A DNA stretch of 64,000 nucleotides from Coleophoma eucalyptorum. Lineage: Eukaryota > Ascomycota > Leotiomycetes > Helotiales > Dermateaceae. The stretch is taken from contig JALRME010000001.1 of the NCBI GenBank assembly GCA_026120035.1, positions 2,555,909 through 2,619,908 on the forward strand, read 5' to 3'. Positions 49,401 to 60,207 of this stretch are shown one piece after another. The notes beneath the pieces were generated by a model. It did no database searches and had not been told where the DNA came from. It saw nothing but the letters and a program-made list of their open reading frames with translations. The position numbers were made by a program, and so were the translations under genes. Within the stretch, counting starts at the first letter, position 1. Each line of letters opens with the position of its first letter.

Positions 49401-52400
49401 AGACAAGAAAAAGAAGAAGGGCGCTGTCGAAGCTCCCCCTCCCGCACCAACGCCTCCTGCAATGGATTTGACCGAACCTGATGATCTCTGGGATTTTGGC
49501 TCGACAGCTAAGAAGACTAAGTCCAAGGAGAAGGAAGTCCCCGTGCCAAAATTGTCCAAGAAGGAACAGGAAAAGGCTGATAAGGCTGCGAAGAAAGCAA
49601 AGGAGAAGGCCGATGCTGAGGCAAAGGAAGCTGAAGCAAAGGCAGCTGAAGAGGCAGCAATTCAGGCCGAAATCGATGCTAAAGAAGCCGAGGAAAAGGC
49701 AGCTCAAGAGGCTAAAGAGGCCGAAGAACAGGCCAAAGCAGACCAAGAGGCCATAGCAGCCAAAGCTTACTCTAAGATGTCCAAGAAGCAGCAAAAAGAA
49801 TACGACAAGCAACAGGCCAAGTTGAAGAAGGAAGCGGAACAAAAAGCTGCAGATGAGGCAGCTGCCATAGAGAAAGCCGCTGAAGAAGCTGCTGCTGCCG
49901 AAAGGGCTGCTGAGGAACAAGCTGCAGCGGACAAAGCTGCAGAAGAGGCTGCTGCCGAAGCACTTCTCGCAGAGATCGAGGCAGAAGACAGAGCAAGGGA
50001 AGAAGCTAAGAAAGCCAAAAAAGACGCGAAAACTAGTAAGTCAAGCGATAAGGACAAAAAGTCCAAATCCAAGGAGGCAGTCCCCGTTCCTGAACCCATA
50101 CCCGTCCCTGATCCTGTCCCCGAGCCTGACGCCGAACCTCTGGTGAGAGTCAAGAGCAAGGATGAGATATTCGATAAGAGCGAGGTCTTCAGTTTCTGGG
50201 GCGCCACCAAGAAATCTAGCAAGGGTACTGAGGCAGTCAAGAAAGAGGCGTCGTCGGCTACAAATGAGATTGCGATTGCTGACAAAGCAAATCTTCCAGA
50301 AGCTACGAGCGGGAAGGACACGCCATCCTCATCTAAACAATCGTCTTCTATGAAGGCATCCGCGATTACGAAGAAGCCTGTTGGAGGCAAGATAGCTGAC
50401 AAGTTGAAAGCGTTCGAGTTGCCAAAGGAAGAGACCGCGCCACCACCACCGCCACCGCCTCCCCCGGCACCCGCAACGCCACCCAAGGAGGAAAAGAAGA
50501 AAAAGTCCAAGAAGGAGAAGGCTTCAGAACCTGAACCTGAACCTGAACCTGAACCTGAGCCTATTTTTGAGGAGAAATCACCCAAAAAGAGTTCTAGAAG
50601 GAAGGAAGTACCTGGCAGTTTCCCGGACGATGAGACTGTTGATCTAGAGATGCCCTCACCAGAAAAGAAATCCAGTAAAAAGAGCAAGTCTATTAGTAAG
50701 GACAAGGCAGCCCCTCCCCCCCCACCGCCTGAACCGATAACTCCGCCTCCTGAAAGCAAATCGTCAAAGAAAGAACGCCCTCGGGTGGTTCGTGACGGCG
50801 GATCCTCTTGGGGAGCTTGGGGAACGACTTCAGCAAGTAAGGAGAAGAAGTCGTCTAAGGACAAGAAGACCGATGAGACTGAAGAGAAAAAACCGAGAGA
50901 TCAAGACGTGAAGCGCTCTAAGTCCAAAAGATCAGGCGAGAAGGAAGAAAAATCATCGTCTAAGGGATCATCGTCAGACAAAGCTGAAAAAGAAAGACCT
51001 CCAATATCCAGGGGGTTCTCAAGCATGTTCTCAAGCACTCCACCTTTGTCTCGATCAAAATCAACGTCGGAAAAGCGTCCTAGTGCTAGTCGATCAAGTT
51101 CACGTCGCCAATCGGTAGCCCTCGACGATTCTGGGTTAATCTCTCCCCCTCCAGAGATATCAGCCAAAGCAGCAAAGATACTTGGCACGTCTACAAAGCT
51201 TCCTCGCAGCAAATCCGAAAGGAAGTCTTCATCACGAGGTATGCAGGTCACAGATTTTCGACATTCTATAATAAGACTGACAAACATTTTAGGTATCGAT
51301 GCTGACGATGACATCGTCATGGTTGATGGTGCAGATGGGCTTACCAGCCCCGAAAAGTCAACTCGGAAGAGGAAATCGAAGGTAATTATGGATCCATTCG
51401 TGCCACCAGCTGTGCCTATGCCGCCTGAAGATCTGGACTTGCCAATGAGGCCGTCAAGAAGAAGGATGCCATCTGCCCAGGAATTTAGTGCTAACACCAG
51501 ATCTTCAAAACAGAGCAAACAAGATGATGACATCGTCATGGTTGATGCCGGTGGCCCTTCAGAAGTTCCGGGACTTAAGAGAAGTGATTCCAGCGCGAAG
51601 AAGGCTGGCCTTGGTGGCGTACTTGGAGGATTTCTTTCCAAGGCACGGCCAGACGCCAAGCGACGCAGCACTACAGTGACTGATGACGAAGGAGTTCGTG
51701 GTTTACGACGCGAAGAGCGTAAGGTGCGCCGATCTGGTAAGGGTCCGTCGGACGCTGGAGATGGTGAGGTGACAATGTCTGGAGCCGCTGCGGACGATGA
51801 TCAAGAAGCAAGAAGAGAAGCAAGAAGAGCCAGGCGTGCTGAGCGAGAGGCGGCAGAAAGGTCTGCTGAAGAGGCTCGAAAGGCGAAAGACGAGGAAAGG
51901 AGACAGAGGCGAAGGAAGCAGGAGGAGGAGGATGAAGCACGCAGGCAGGAAGACAAAGAGGCTAGACGTAAGGCTAGGAAAGAGCAAAAGGCTCGAGAAG
52001 AGGAAGAAAGACTAGCTGCTGAAGCCAAAGAGGCAGAAAGAGCAGAACGTCGCCGTGCAAGACGCGCCGAGAAGGAGGCTGCCACTGCTGCACAAACCGA
52101 TGGTGAAGCCATGGGAGACTCGACCCGCCTGAAGAAATCCGAGCGTAGAAGAACGCATGCGGAGGGTTCACCAGAGGATGATGAGGAGCGTCGACGAAGA
52201 CGTGAAGAACGACGTGCTTTACGTTCCGCAGATAATACTCCCCGAACTAGTCGCCGCAGATCAACTGCTGTGGTTGACGATTACTTTGATCCACGTAATG
52301 GTAGCAAGTCACGTCACCGAGACGCCGAATACCTTCCAGCAGATGGTCCTGTTTATCCACCAAAGGAATCGAAGCGTCGCAAAGAAGATAAGAGGCCAGG

Positions 52401-52749
52401 CTGGCCTCATTCAGGGACTGATTCCTGGGTGAAGGACCACTCTGATGCTCCCCCGCCGCCAGAGGATATCTCACCTGTTGATGGAGCTGGAGACGAGACT
52501 ATTGGCGATGAGAAAGAGCGAGCTGCTATGAGGAAGACTCGCCGGCGCTCAAAGTACGAGGATATGACAGCCGAAGAACAAGAAGAGCGACGACGCAGAC
52601 GTGAATCGAGACGCGCAGAGAAGGAAGGCGTCAGAAGCTCCGAAGGTAGCCAAGGTCGATCCAGCCGCCGTGATTCTGGTTTTGTTGAGACCTCTCGTGC
52701 TCCGAGCATGTCTCGAGGAGGCAGCTTCTGGAAGAAGATTGTCGGATGA
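46447..52749 (+). CDS. 2036-residue Lys/Glu/Pro-rich repeat protein of unknown function
   Basis: I do not recognise a named family. Exons are 46447-46617, 46756-51238 and 51293-52749. Intron 1 (138 nt) ends with a TTCTAAC branch and TACAG. Intron 2 is 54 nt and in frame, so its retention would add 18 residues. After a short N-terminal region, about 13 units alternate a Trp/Phe-Gly patch (DDFGWGSFGT, DDWGTWGSTS), a basic block KKDKKKKGK and an acidic-proline block (EEPKIEEPPPPEPEP). An Ala/Glu/Lys coiled coil of about 170 residues follows, then polyproline, a Ser/Lys-rich part with two copies of DDDIVMVD, and long Arg/Glu helices (EARREARRARRAERE). The end is SRGGSFWKKIVG. No signal peptide or membrane span is seen. 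A scaffold or tether (Woronin-body leashin proteins are similarly long and repetitive) is a guess only. Confidence 0.82.
47983..48660 (+). repeat. Coding minisatellite, 123-132 bp units
   Basis: Equivalent codons of successive units fall at 47983, 48106, 48232, 48364, 48496 and 48628. The spacing is 123, 126, 132, 132 and 132 bp. The three full 132 bp units are almost identical at DNA level, including silent positions, so they arose by recent duplication. Each encodes 44 residues of the Trp-Gly/KKDKKKK/Pro-Glu module. Confidence 0.9.
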
Positions 52750-54803
52750 TCTTCACAAATACACACCCAAACTTAATCAACACTTTCTCACGATGCTACG
52801 CAGATATAGATACCATTTTGTTTACGATGATGATGCATTTTAGCGTTGGGGTTTACTTTCTTTTCAATTCTGGGTGGGGTTGGGTTAGTAAGCATATATG
52901 GAAGGATTTGGCTGGGACGGATGAATTGTTTTATTCTCTTGGAGGAACGTTAGGGCTGATGTGAACTTTTGGGCGAGCGAAGCAAGCGTGCGCATGCATT
53001 TTGTGCGGAGTTTTTAACCTTACCTATGTAGCAAATCTTCGCATGGATCTGGGGTATGTGGAGGATTATCTATCTGATGTTTGTTCTTCAGTTAGTTGTC
53101 TGTGTAGCCATCATCTTCTTAGTCGGTTGTTTGGATTCTGCAATAAGAGCAGGGCCAAGAAAGGAGAGGATGCGAATGGCACGCAAGCACATCGCAATCT
53201 TTAGTCCTCTCTTGTTTCGCTCACCTGCTCTTGGCCCTAGATACTTTATCATGTACTCTCAATCCCGAAAATATGTCTGTCCGCAATCATGTCTACCTGG
53301 TATCTAGCGGATCAAGGATTCAAGTAACAAATGCTATATTTCGTGAGCCATAATCCAGAGACTATGGTGTGGATGAATAGTGCTATAGTTTAGAGTATAA
53401 TAAAACATGCTGCTGGTTTAATCTACCTTCGTGCTGGCCTAGGTTCAGCATTTTGAAGAGAAATAGATAAAGCATTTATCTAACTTACTCTCATTTGCTT
53501 TATTGACCGATATCGTCGCTCACCGTATGTATTATGTCTGCTCTTGGTTTTAAATCTGTTCTTCAAGTATCACGAAAAGCAGACATAAACTTGAAACTAG
53601 GTTTCAAGTCAATCATTGTATCTGTGGGTACTTGAAAAGGAAAAAGCAAAGGAGGAAAAAAATTATTATAAGGCTTACACCGCTGTATCTCTTTACTCTC
53701 CCTCTTCTCCCTCTTTCCTTTTCTTGGCCTAGCTTACTACCATATATCCCAAACTTTTTTCTCCCCTATTTCTATGATGGCGTTTTATGTGTGTGGGGTG
53801 CGTGTGCGTGTGCGTGTTTGTGTTAACCTGAGCGTATCCGTGACATGTGAGAGGACGCACGGATGGGTGGAGAGAGGAGGGAGGGAGGGGGCGGGGGGAG
53901 AGGGGCCGTGGATTTGATTCATGGTCAAAAGCCCCCAAGTGTTTTGTATGGCTTGTGCATGGCCTGTTGGCCAGAGAGGGAAGTGGGTAAGGGTAGGAAT
54001 TTTTGATGTTTTGTCGGATGGGGTCTTGAGAGATGTAGAGAGTTCTTGAGTTAAGGCAAGTAGCTAGATAGCTAGGTTCGATATATCTACCTACTACTAG
54101 CATGGTTTCCGTGAGCGGAGATAGAGGTATTCACTACATATATACCTCAGGAAGGCTACAAATTGGGTTGGGTTTTAATAAGTGGCTTAGAAATCCATCC
54201 CTTCTTTTCACTTTAAATTCCATCAAATTCCCTTCCAATTCGCACACGCACATTTTATATTCGTTATGAATTGCTAGGATGCTCCTTTTATTATATTAAA
54301 GTCAGAAGAAGTGTGACAGAACAGAATCTGTTCAAAGACGTTACTTCTACTTCCTATTTGATACTCCACTGAACCGTGTCAACTCATTAATTAAAAACCT
54401 TGTCCCTTGGCCTATGCAAATGCAATGCACCCAGTATAATGCCCCTTAGAGATCTCCGTCATGAATTTACTCCAACCAATTCCAAAAAGAGAACTACCCA
54501 ATCGTGACTAAGTCGTCCATGCATACTTCGAAACACTAGAAATGCAAACCACACACCTATGTGGATGTTTTGACCTAGCAGTGCGTACAAGCAAACCACA
54601 ACTTTTTGTTTTTGAAGACCCCAGTTTGGATGCACACCACCCGATGCCCTTCTTCGATTTTTCCTGTGCAATTCCGTGCTAAGACCGAATATACAAACAA
54701 GATATTATCACTTTTTTGTGGCTAGGTATCATTGACTTCGTGTCATGCAATGATTAGCATGCAGTGTCTTGCCAGATGGTCCTTGCCAAAGTTGTGATGA
54801 ACA
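52750..54803. other. Intergenic between convergent genes, with TG and G-rich tracts
   Basis: This is the 3' region shared by the large repeat-protein gene and the Skt5-like gene. A GT/GC-T dinucleotide-like tract lies at about 53786-53822 and a G-rich block at 53861-53906. No gene is recognised. Many short frames arise from low complexity. Confidence 0.5.
53861..53906 (+). repeat. G-rich tract with quadruplex potential
   Basis: At least four runs of three or more guanines, separated by one to three bases (GGGAGGGAGGGGGCGGGG and neighbours), lie on the plus strand. They satisfy the usual G-quadruplex pattern. The position is between two convergent gene ends. Confidence 0.6.
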
Positions 54804-56952
54804 TTACATAACGATGCAATCTTTGTCGTTCTCTGCGTTCTTCGAGACCTTCTTAGTCTTAGCTCCATTTCTCGGCGGAGCAACTTCCATGGGGGTCCCT
54901 CCCGCAGCAGCTGCTCTGATAGCAGCGAGTCTTTGCTTTGCACGCTGGTCTCCTGAGTCAGCAGCTTTCACATACCACACATTGGCTTCAAGGATATCAC
55001 GTCGGCATCCAATGCCCATCTCTGTGAAGTATCCCACGGCGTATTCGGCTTTCACAAGTCCTATCATTTGTCAGTAGCTGTCAGATATCGAGAGCTCGAA
55101 GTAACATACCACACTCAGCAGCTTGGCGTGCCCATTCGTACGCCTCATTCTCATCCTTTTCTAGGACAGGCTCAGCACCGACCATATACCAGGCGCACAG
55201 CGCCATCATGGCCGCAGGGTGGCCTCTTTGCGCTGCTCCAGTATAGAAATGAACGCTCAACGCAGGATCTCTTGGACAGGCTAGCTTGCCGTGCTCATAA
55301 GCGTCGCCAAGGCGGTAGCTAGCTTCTGCATGACCTAGATCTGCTGCTTGGGTAAATAGCTGTGCTGCATAAGTCTCATCTAGAAAGATGTCATCACCAT
55401 AACCGGTTTCGTAGAGAAGTCCTAGATGATAAGGTGCTGCGTTGTATTGCAAATCCGCTGACTCTGAAGCCCGCTTCAACCATTTCAGCCCTTCTCTGTA
55501 TTGCTTCATTCCCAGGTCGCCAGAAAGACACGCGCGGCCAAGTCGAGTCATTGCCCCGGGATGATTTTTTGATGCTGAATGCCTGTAAAATTGGATGGCC
55601 TTGGTTGGATCTTTCCTGCAGCCCCATCCAAATTCATAACATAAAGCCGCTCGGTAACCTGATTCAGCATGTCCATGCTTACTTGCAGAAACAAAAAGAG
55701 GAAATGCAGTTGCATAGTCTTCCTTGCCTTTGCTGAAAAGTCCCGAGGCATAGCCATCAGCCAAGTAGTATTGTGCAAACGGGTATCCACGATCGGAGAG
55801 CTTCTGAAGAATATTTCGAGCTTCGCGGAGTAGCTCTTGCGGCGTGGAAGGTGTGCTTTCGACGTAGGGGCCGTTAGGATCTTTTGCTAGCTTGGGACTT
55901 GCTTTTCTCGAAGAAACACTTCCCTCCTGATTCAATCCCGCCTCTCGAGCAGCTTGTATAAGCAGAATAGCAAAGCTGTACTGTGCTTCGGAGTCGTTGG
56001 TCTTCTTCACATTCTGACGGTACATATCCAAAGTCTTCTGTGTACTGAGAAGGGAGGCGTTGCTTCCCACGTTTGATCTCAGCTGAGAGTTATCAAATGT
56101 GATTGGAGCTGGTGGTGGTTGAGGGTAGGAAGTATTTAACAAGTCGATATAGGATATAGGCCTATCCCCTGATCGTCCAGAATTTGCGGATGCAGCCCTA
56201 TTGCCCAAAGTCGGGGACTGTGAGGTCTGCCCTGGCATTCCTGGTGACCTCCTGTGATTGCCAAGGTCAGAATACGTGGAAATTGGTCTCTGTAGAGACG
56301 TCCGTCTTCCCTGAAGAGAGTTTGGAGTTAGATATCGGTCGATCGACGCCCCCACTTGGGCAGGATCATTTACAGGATACTGTTGGGACCTAGGCAAATC
56401 TTCCTTGGAGAGCGTTGACTGAAAGTGATACTGCAGTTGAGGTACTGGTTCATTGGAAAACGAAGAAACCTCAGTATCCTCTATCCCTTCCAGCCCCTCC
56501 TCATCCAGGTTTCCTAGGGAAGCCCCAGAAGGCGCCCTCGAATGAGTACTGCGTCCAGATGGCATAGTTCCCTCCTGTGCGTTTGTATTGTTCGAAAGAT
56601 GCTTTGGTCGGTGTACAAAATCGTGTCTCGGAGGAGGGGGAGGGGAATCTTCGAATCTATCTTGTGCCGATGTACGGGGTTCTCCCGAAGCATTCCGTGA
56701 GACGCCGCTGGCTTCAACAATGCTAGCACTCTGGCTCTGCCGGTGCCACTCTTCCCTCTGTATATTTACTCTGACGGGAGACTTGGAAGCGGAGCGGATC
56801 TGAGCAGATGGTGGGATAGAAATATTGTCTAGCGGCTGGCGCTTAGCGTTCTCCTTGTATTCTTCCTCGCCACGATGCCCATGGGATGCGGTATGTGCAG
56901 CCCGAGGAAGTTGAGGATGAACGGCTGGTGAGGATGGGATGGTGGCAGCCAT
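54804..56952 (-). CDS. Chitin synthase activator, Skt5/Chs4 type, Sel1 repeats and CAAX box
   Basis: In yeast, Skt5/Chs4 binds and activates the Chs3 chitin synthase at the plasma membrane and bud neck. Exons are 56952-55110 and 55060-54804 with a 49 nt intron, giving 699 residues. Residues 1 to about 310 are Ser/Pro-rich and disordered. From about 320 to 670 there are successive Sel1-like repeats, for example YPFAQYYLADGYASG, HAESGYRAALCYEFGWG, HPGAMTRLGRACLSG, APYHLGLLYETGYG and HAEASYRLGDAYEHG. The last repeat is completed by exon 2. The C-terminus KDCIVM is a CAAX prenylation motif with Cys 696, as expected for Skt5 homologs. The gene diverges from the class IV chitin synthase gene 3.3 kb away, which fits an enzyme-activator pair. 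Confidence 0.92.
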
Positions 56953-59900
56953 GGTGTCGATGACTGTCCCGGGATATCCTGTACAGGCTTCACGCCTTCA
57001 CGTTGCAGAGAGGCAGAAGCCGAGGCCGACGGTTGGTTCTCTAGACCCGGATCTGCCGTCCTCAATGCTTGCGTAGTCTGCCTCTACGTCTCGCAGGTTA
57101 GATCTATGCGAGGGATCGTGGAGTTGTGGTAGGCTCGGGCAGGGAGCGACGGTTGGGATACTTGCAACTACAGTATTGTAATGTATATCCAGAAGCTGAA
57201 ACCAACGTGGAGGGTCGCAGAAGACCCTGAACGTAGGTAGACGAAGTAGATCTCAGTTAGTAAAAGCTTCAGCCCACAGCATAAGGTAGCCTTGCATGGA
57301 AGTACTGGGAGTGGATCCTCGTATGGTCGCGCAGCACGCAGTCCCACAGGGAAGCGAGAGGACAGACAAAGAATCGTAATTAATCACGGACGTCCTGCAA
57401 AATAGTGGTAGTGTAGCGTATATATACGGTGTGTTTGGCCTAACAGTTGTTTTCCCTTCCTCGTGTTCCGTTGGTGGGTGGTGTATGGCCGTCAATCGGT
57501 TTCCAGTAGAGCTAAGGATAAAATATTAGCGACGATCAGCCCACCCCCTCGAACGCCAAACCCCCGAAGGCTGCTGACGGATGATGGAGAACAATAATAC
57601 CGTACCTGCGGCAGAGTAGGGGTCAGAAGCGAATAGCTAGCCATGGACGGGCCAAAACAGAAGCTTTATGGAAAGGCTGTCCGGTGGAGTCGGGGAGGGG
57701 GATGATGACGGCTAATTGTTGCTTTGGAATGCGAGCGCGCAAGAATAGCAGGAATGTAACAACGCATACACAATGGAGAGCTAGCACGCGAGATGGCGAC
57801 GGGTGATGGCGAATTCGGATATTTGTGATGCTGCAGCTACAGACGGAGGCCCACCGTGGGTGTAGAAACAAGCTTACTCCATGGACCAACCGCTTAAGAT
57901 GCTTGAGAAATCCTTGTCCTTGGCCAAGAGTCGCCGGGAAGGGAGACAAGAGAGGTGACGTTCGTCGCTCTTCGCTCTACGAAGTCGCTCTCGATCTGGA
58001 GATGTGGAAAAGGGAGGGTTCTGGCCTTACAGCGTGACGTGTCTCTTAAAGTAAAGTAAAGCAAGCAAGCAAAGCAAAGTCAATCAAACCAAAGCACAGC
58101 AGAGCACAGCAAAGGAGGCAGGAAGTTACTCTGACCCCTCGTTGATCATGTTTCTACTCTGTACATTGACTGGTGGTCTGAAGGAAGCTCGTTCATAGCT
58201 GACACCTTAGTCTTGCGCCCAATATCTCAGAAGGAGACGTTTTTCTGGAAAGGACCGTGGAATGAGGCCATTAGAGCCACTTCTACCGCCCTTTTTCTTT
58301 TCTGTTGCAGGGACCAAGTTACCCAATTTACCCCTCATCTTCATCATCAACCTCCGCTCTGGGTCCATGATAAAATACAGAGATTTTACCGTAAGTTGAA
58401 GACCAGCGCGTGCATTAGACCGGTGGCTTTTTTCTTCTCCTTTTTTTTTCTCTCTCTCTCTCTCTCTGGCTTCCCCCCCTTCGTTTAGTTGCAATACAAG
58501 TATTGATGAGCGTTGGTTACAAATATAGAACAGAGGCTGAGTCTTGAATACGAGACACTGGAAGAAGGGGAAGGGGCAAACACGGCAAACCAGTAGGTCG
58601 ACGAGACTATTCCCGATTCTGTCTCCCCAGAAACAAAGAGCTGCATGAGCGCCCTACTATTAGTCACGACTTTGCTTGATTGGAAGTTGTGCTGGGGAGC
58701 TCTATTCGGTGTGGGTGTGCGCCTTCAAGCCAGTTCATGCCCCAGAGCCAAATCTGAGCCATGCTATGGCTACTTTTGATGTAGAGAGCAAAGAGTCAAT
58801 ACCGTGGGGAAGTCGGTCAGTCTGGTAAATTGTAACTAGATCCACGCCAGGACCGGGTGAGGAGGGCTGGTGTCAGGATGGTGGGCCGATATCGATCGGG
58901 CACGAGGCCGGAAGGAGAAAAAAAAAAGGGCTTGGTAAGCAGTAGTAGGTAGAATGGTGAGTGGCAGATCCCGGAGGACATGGACGGTATAATACGTGAT
59001 GATGCGTGATGAGGATGATCGTGATGATCGTGATTCCGCTCGCCACGAGCCTAAGGGACGAGAAGATACGGACGCTGGACGACGCAGTAGGGACAGGCAA
59101 GACCGGCCGGCCACGCAGAACAGGCCGGACAGGCAAGATCATCCCCTGGACAACGACGGCGGCATCTTTAAATAAAACTCGACAAGGTTGGAGCTACTGG
59201 AGCTACTGGACTGTAAGGGAGGAGGCCCGGGAACTTAGGCAGTTAGGGTTCGATCAGGTCGGTAAACACACCCACCGCCACCAGCTGACAGGGGCCGGCG
59301 GCGTACCAGCCAATCACCCGTCGTGCTGCACACCATCTGCTCGTCGTGCATTCCAGTCCATAGCACCGTGCTGTCTCGTAAACTCTCTTTCGCTTGGTCC
59401 TGGCTTTTCGGCGCATGGGAAAGAAAGGGTTGTCATTTGATGTGCACTGATTTGGCCTGGCTGCCTTTGGCCGGCGTGCGCTTTGCTTTAATTTCTACCC
59501 TCTGCTACCGACTACTGTATCTTCATTGTCCTGCCCAAACTCCCGCTCTGGCTGTTCTGTTTCCCTCGTTGACCGACAGCTGCTGCTTGGATCTCTATGC
59601 CGCGGAGTCCCATCCAGTCGTTCTCGCATTGCTTTGGTACCCACTGTCGCTTCCCCAGATACCCTCAGTCCTCGCACTCGACCACCGATCACTTCCTTTT
59701 CTCTGACTGCAAAAGCGCCCTCCAGAAGTCTAGAGGTCACCCATAGATTTGTAGGAATACCCTTATGCCTATTCCTGCCCGGCCCTTCTGACGGGTCGAA
59801 ATCTCCAGTCCTCACGTCGTTGACTGCATAATCTGCAGCCCCAACCATCCGCTGCCTTGGTTGCGCTTGTCGTGGTCGTCCAAGGAACAGTAGCCCCCCC

Positions 59901-60207
59901 CTCAAATTTATCGGCAGGGATATTTCTTATACGCCTTCTCCAAACAAACAATACTTGATCCAAACTCGCGATCAACATCTACGTATGTGCGGCCCTCTTT
60001 CAATGATTCTCAACACACTCTCCTTGCCTTCCTCTCCTTGTGCCCCATACATTGGTAGCACTTCCCCAACAATATCTCTATCCAGGGAGCTACCGTCCTT
60101 AACCGTCTCCACCGTATTCTGTAAATTATAGTCCAACTGAAGTAGTTCTACTCGGTCGCAGAAGTACCGGAATCTGTTGCTAACCCGTGCTTCTTTTCTG
60201 CAGAAAG
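56953..60207. promoter_or_regulatory. 3.3 kb divergent region between activator and chitin synthase genes
   Basis: The region holds both 5' leaders and promoters. It contains an A/G/C-rich imperfect repeat (about 58047-58115, AAAGCAAGC-type), a TC microsatellite (58449-58467) and GATGATCGT repeats near 59015. A probable 5' UTR intron of the chitin synthase runs from a GTATGT donor at 59993 to a TTTTCTGCAG acceptor ending at 60203. No protein-coding gene is recognised in it. Confidence 0.5.
58449..58467 (+). repeat. TC dinucleotide microsatellite
   Basis: A run of nine TC units follows a T-run of nine. Pyrimidine tracts of this kind are common in fungal promoters and leaders. It lies in the divergent region between the two chitin-related genes. 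Confidence 0.8.

Noticed and set aside
47253..49559. A 768-codon open frame on the minus strand, rich in Ser, Gly, Phe and Pro
   Set aside because: It is the reverse of the repeat coding region; GAA/AAG/CCA-rich codons read backwards give few stops. The plus-strand frame has branch sites, conserved modules and 5.98 kb of openness.
49767..50864. A 365-codon minus-strand frame of Ser/Ala/Leu
   Set aside because: It is the same low-complexity artefact opposite the coiled-coil part of the repeat protein.
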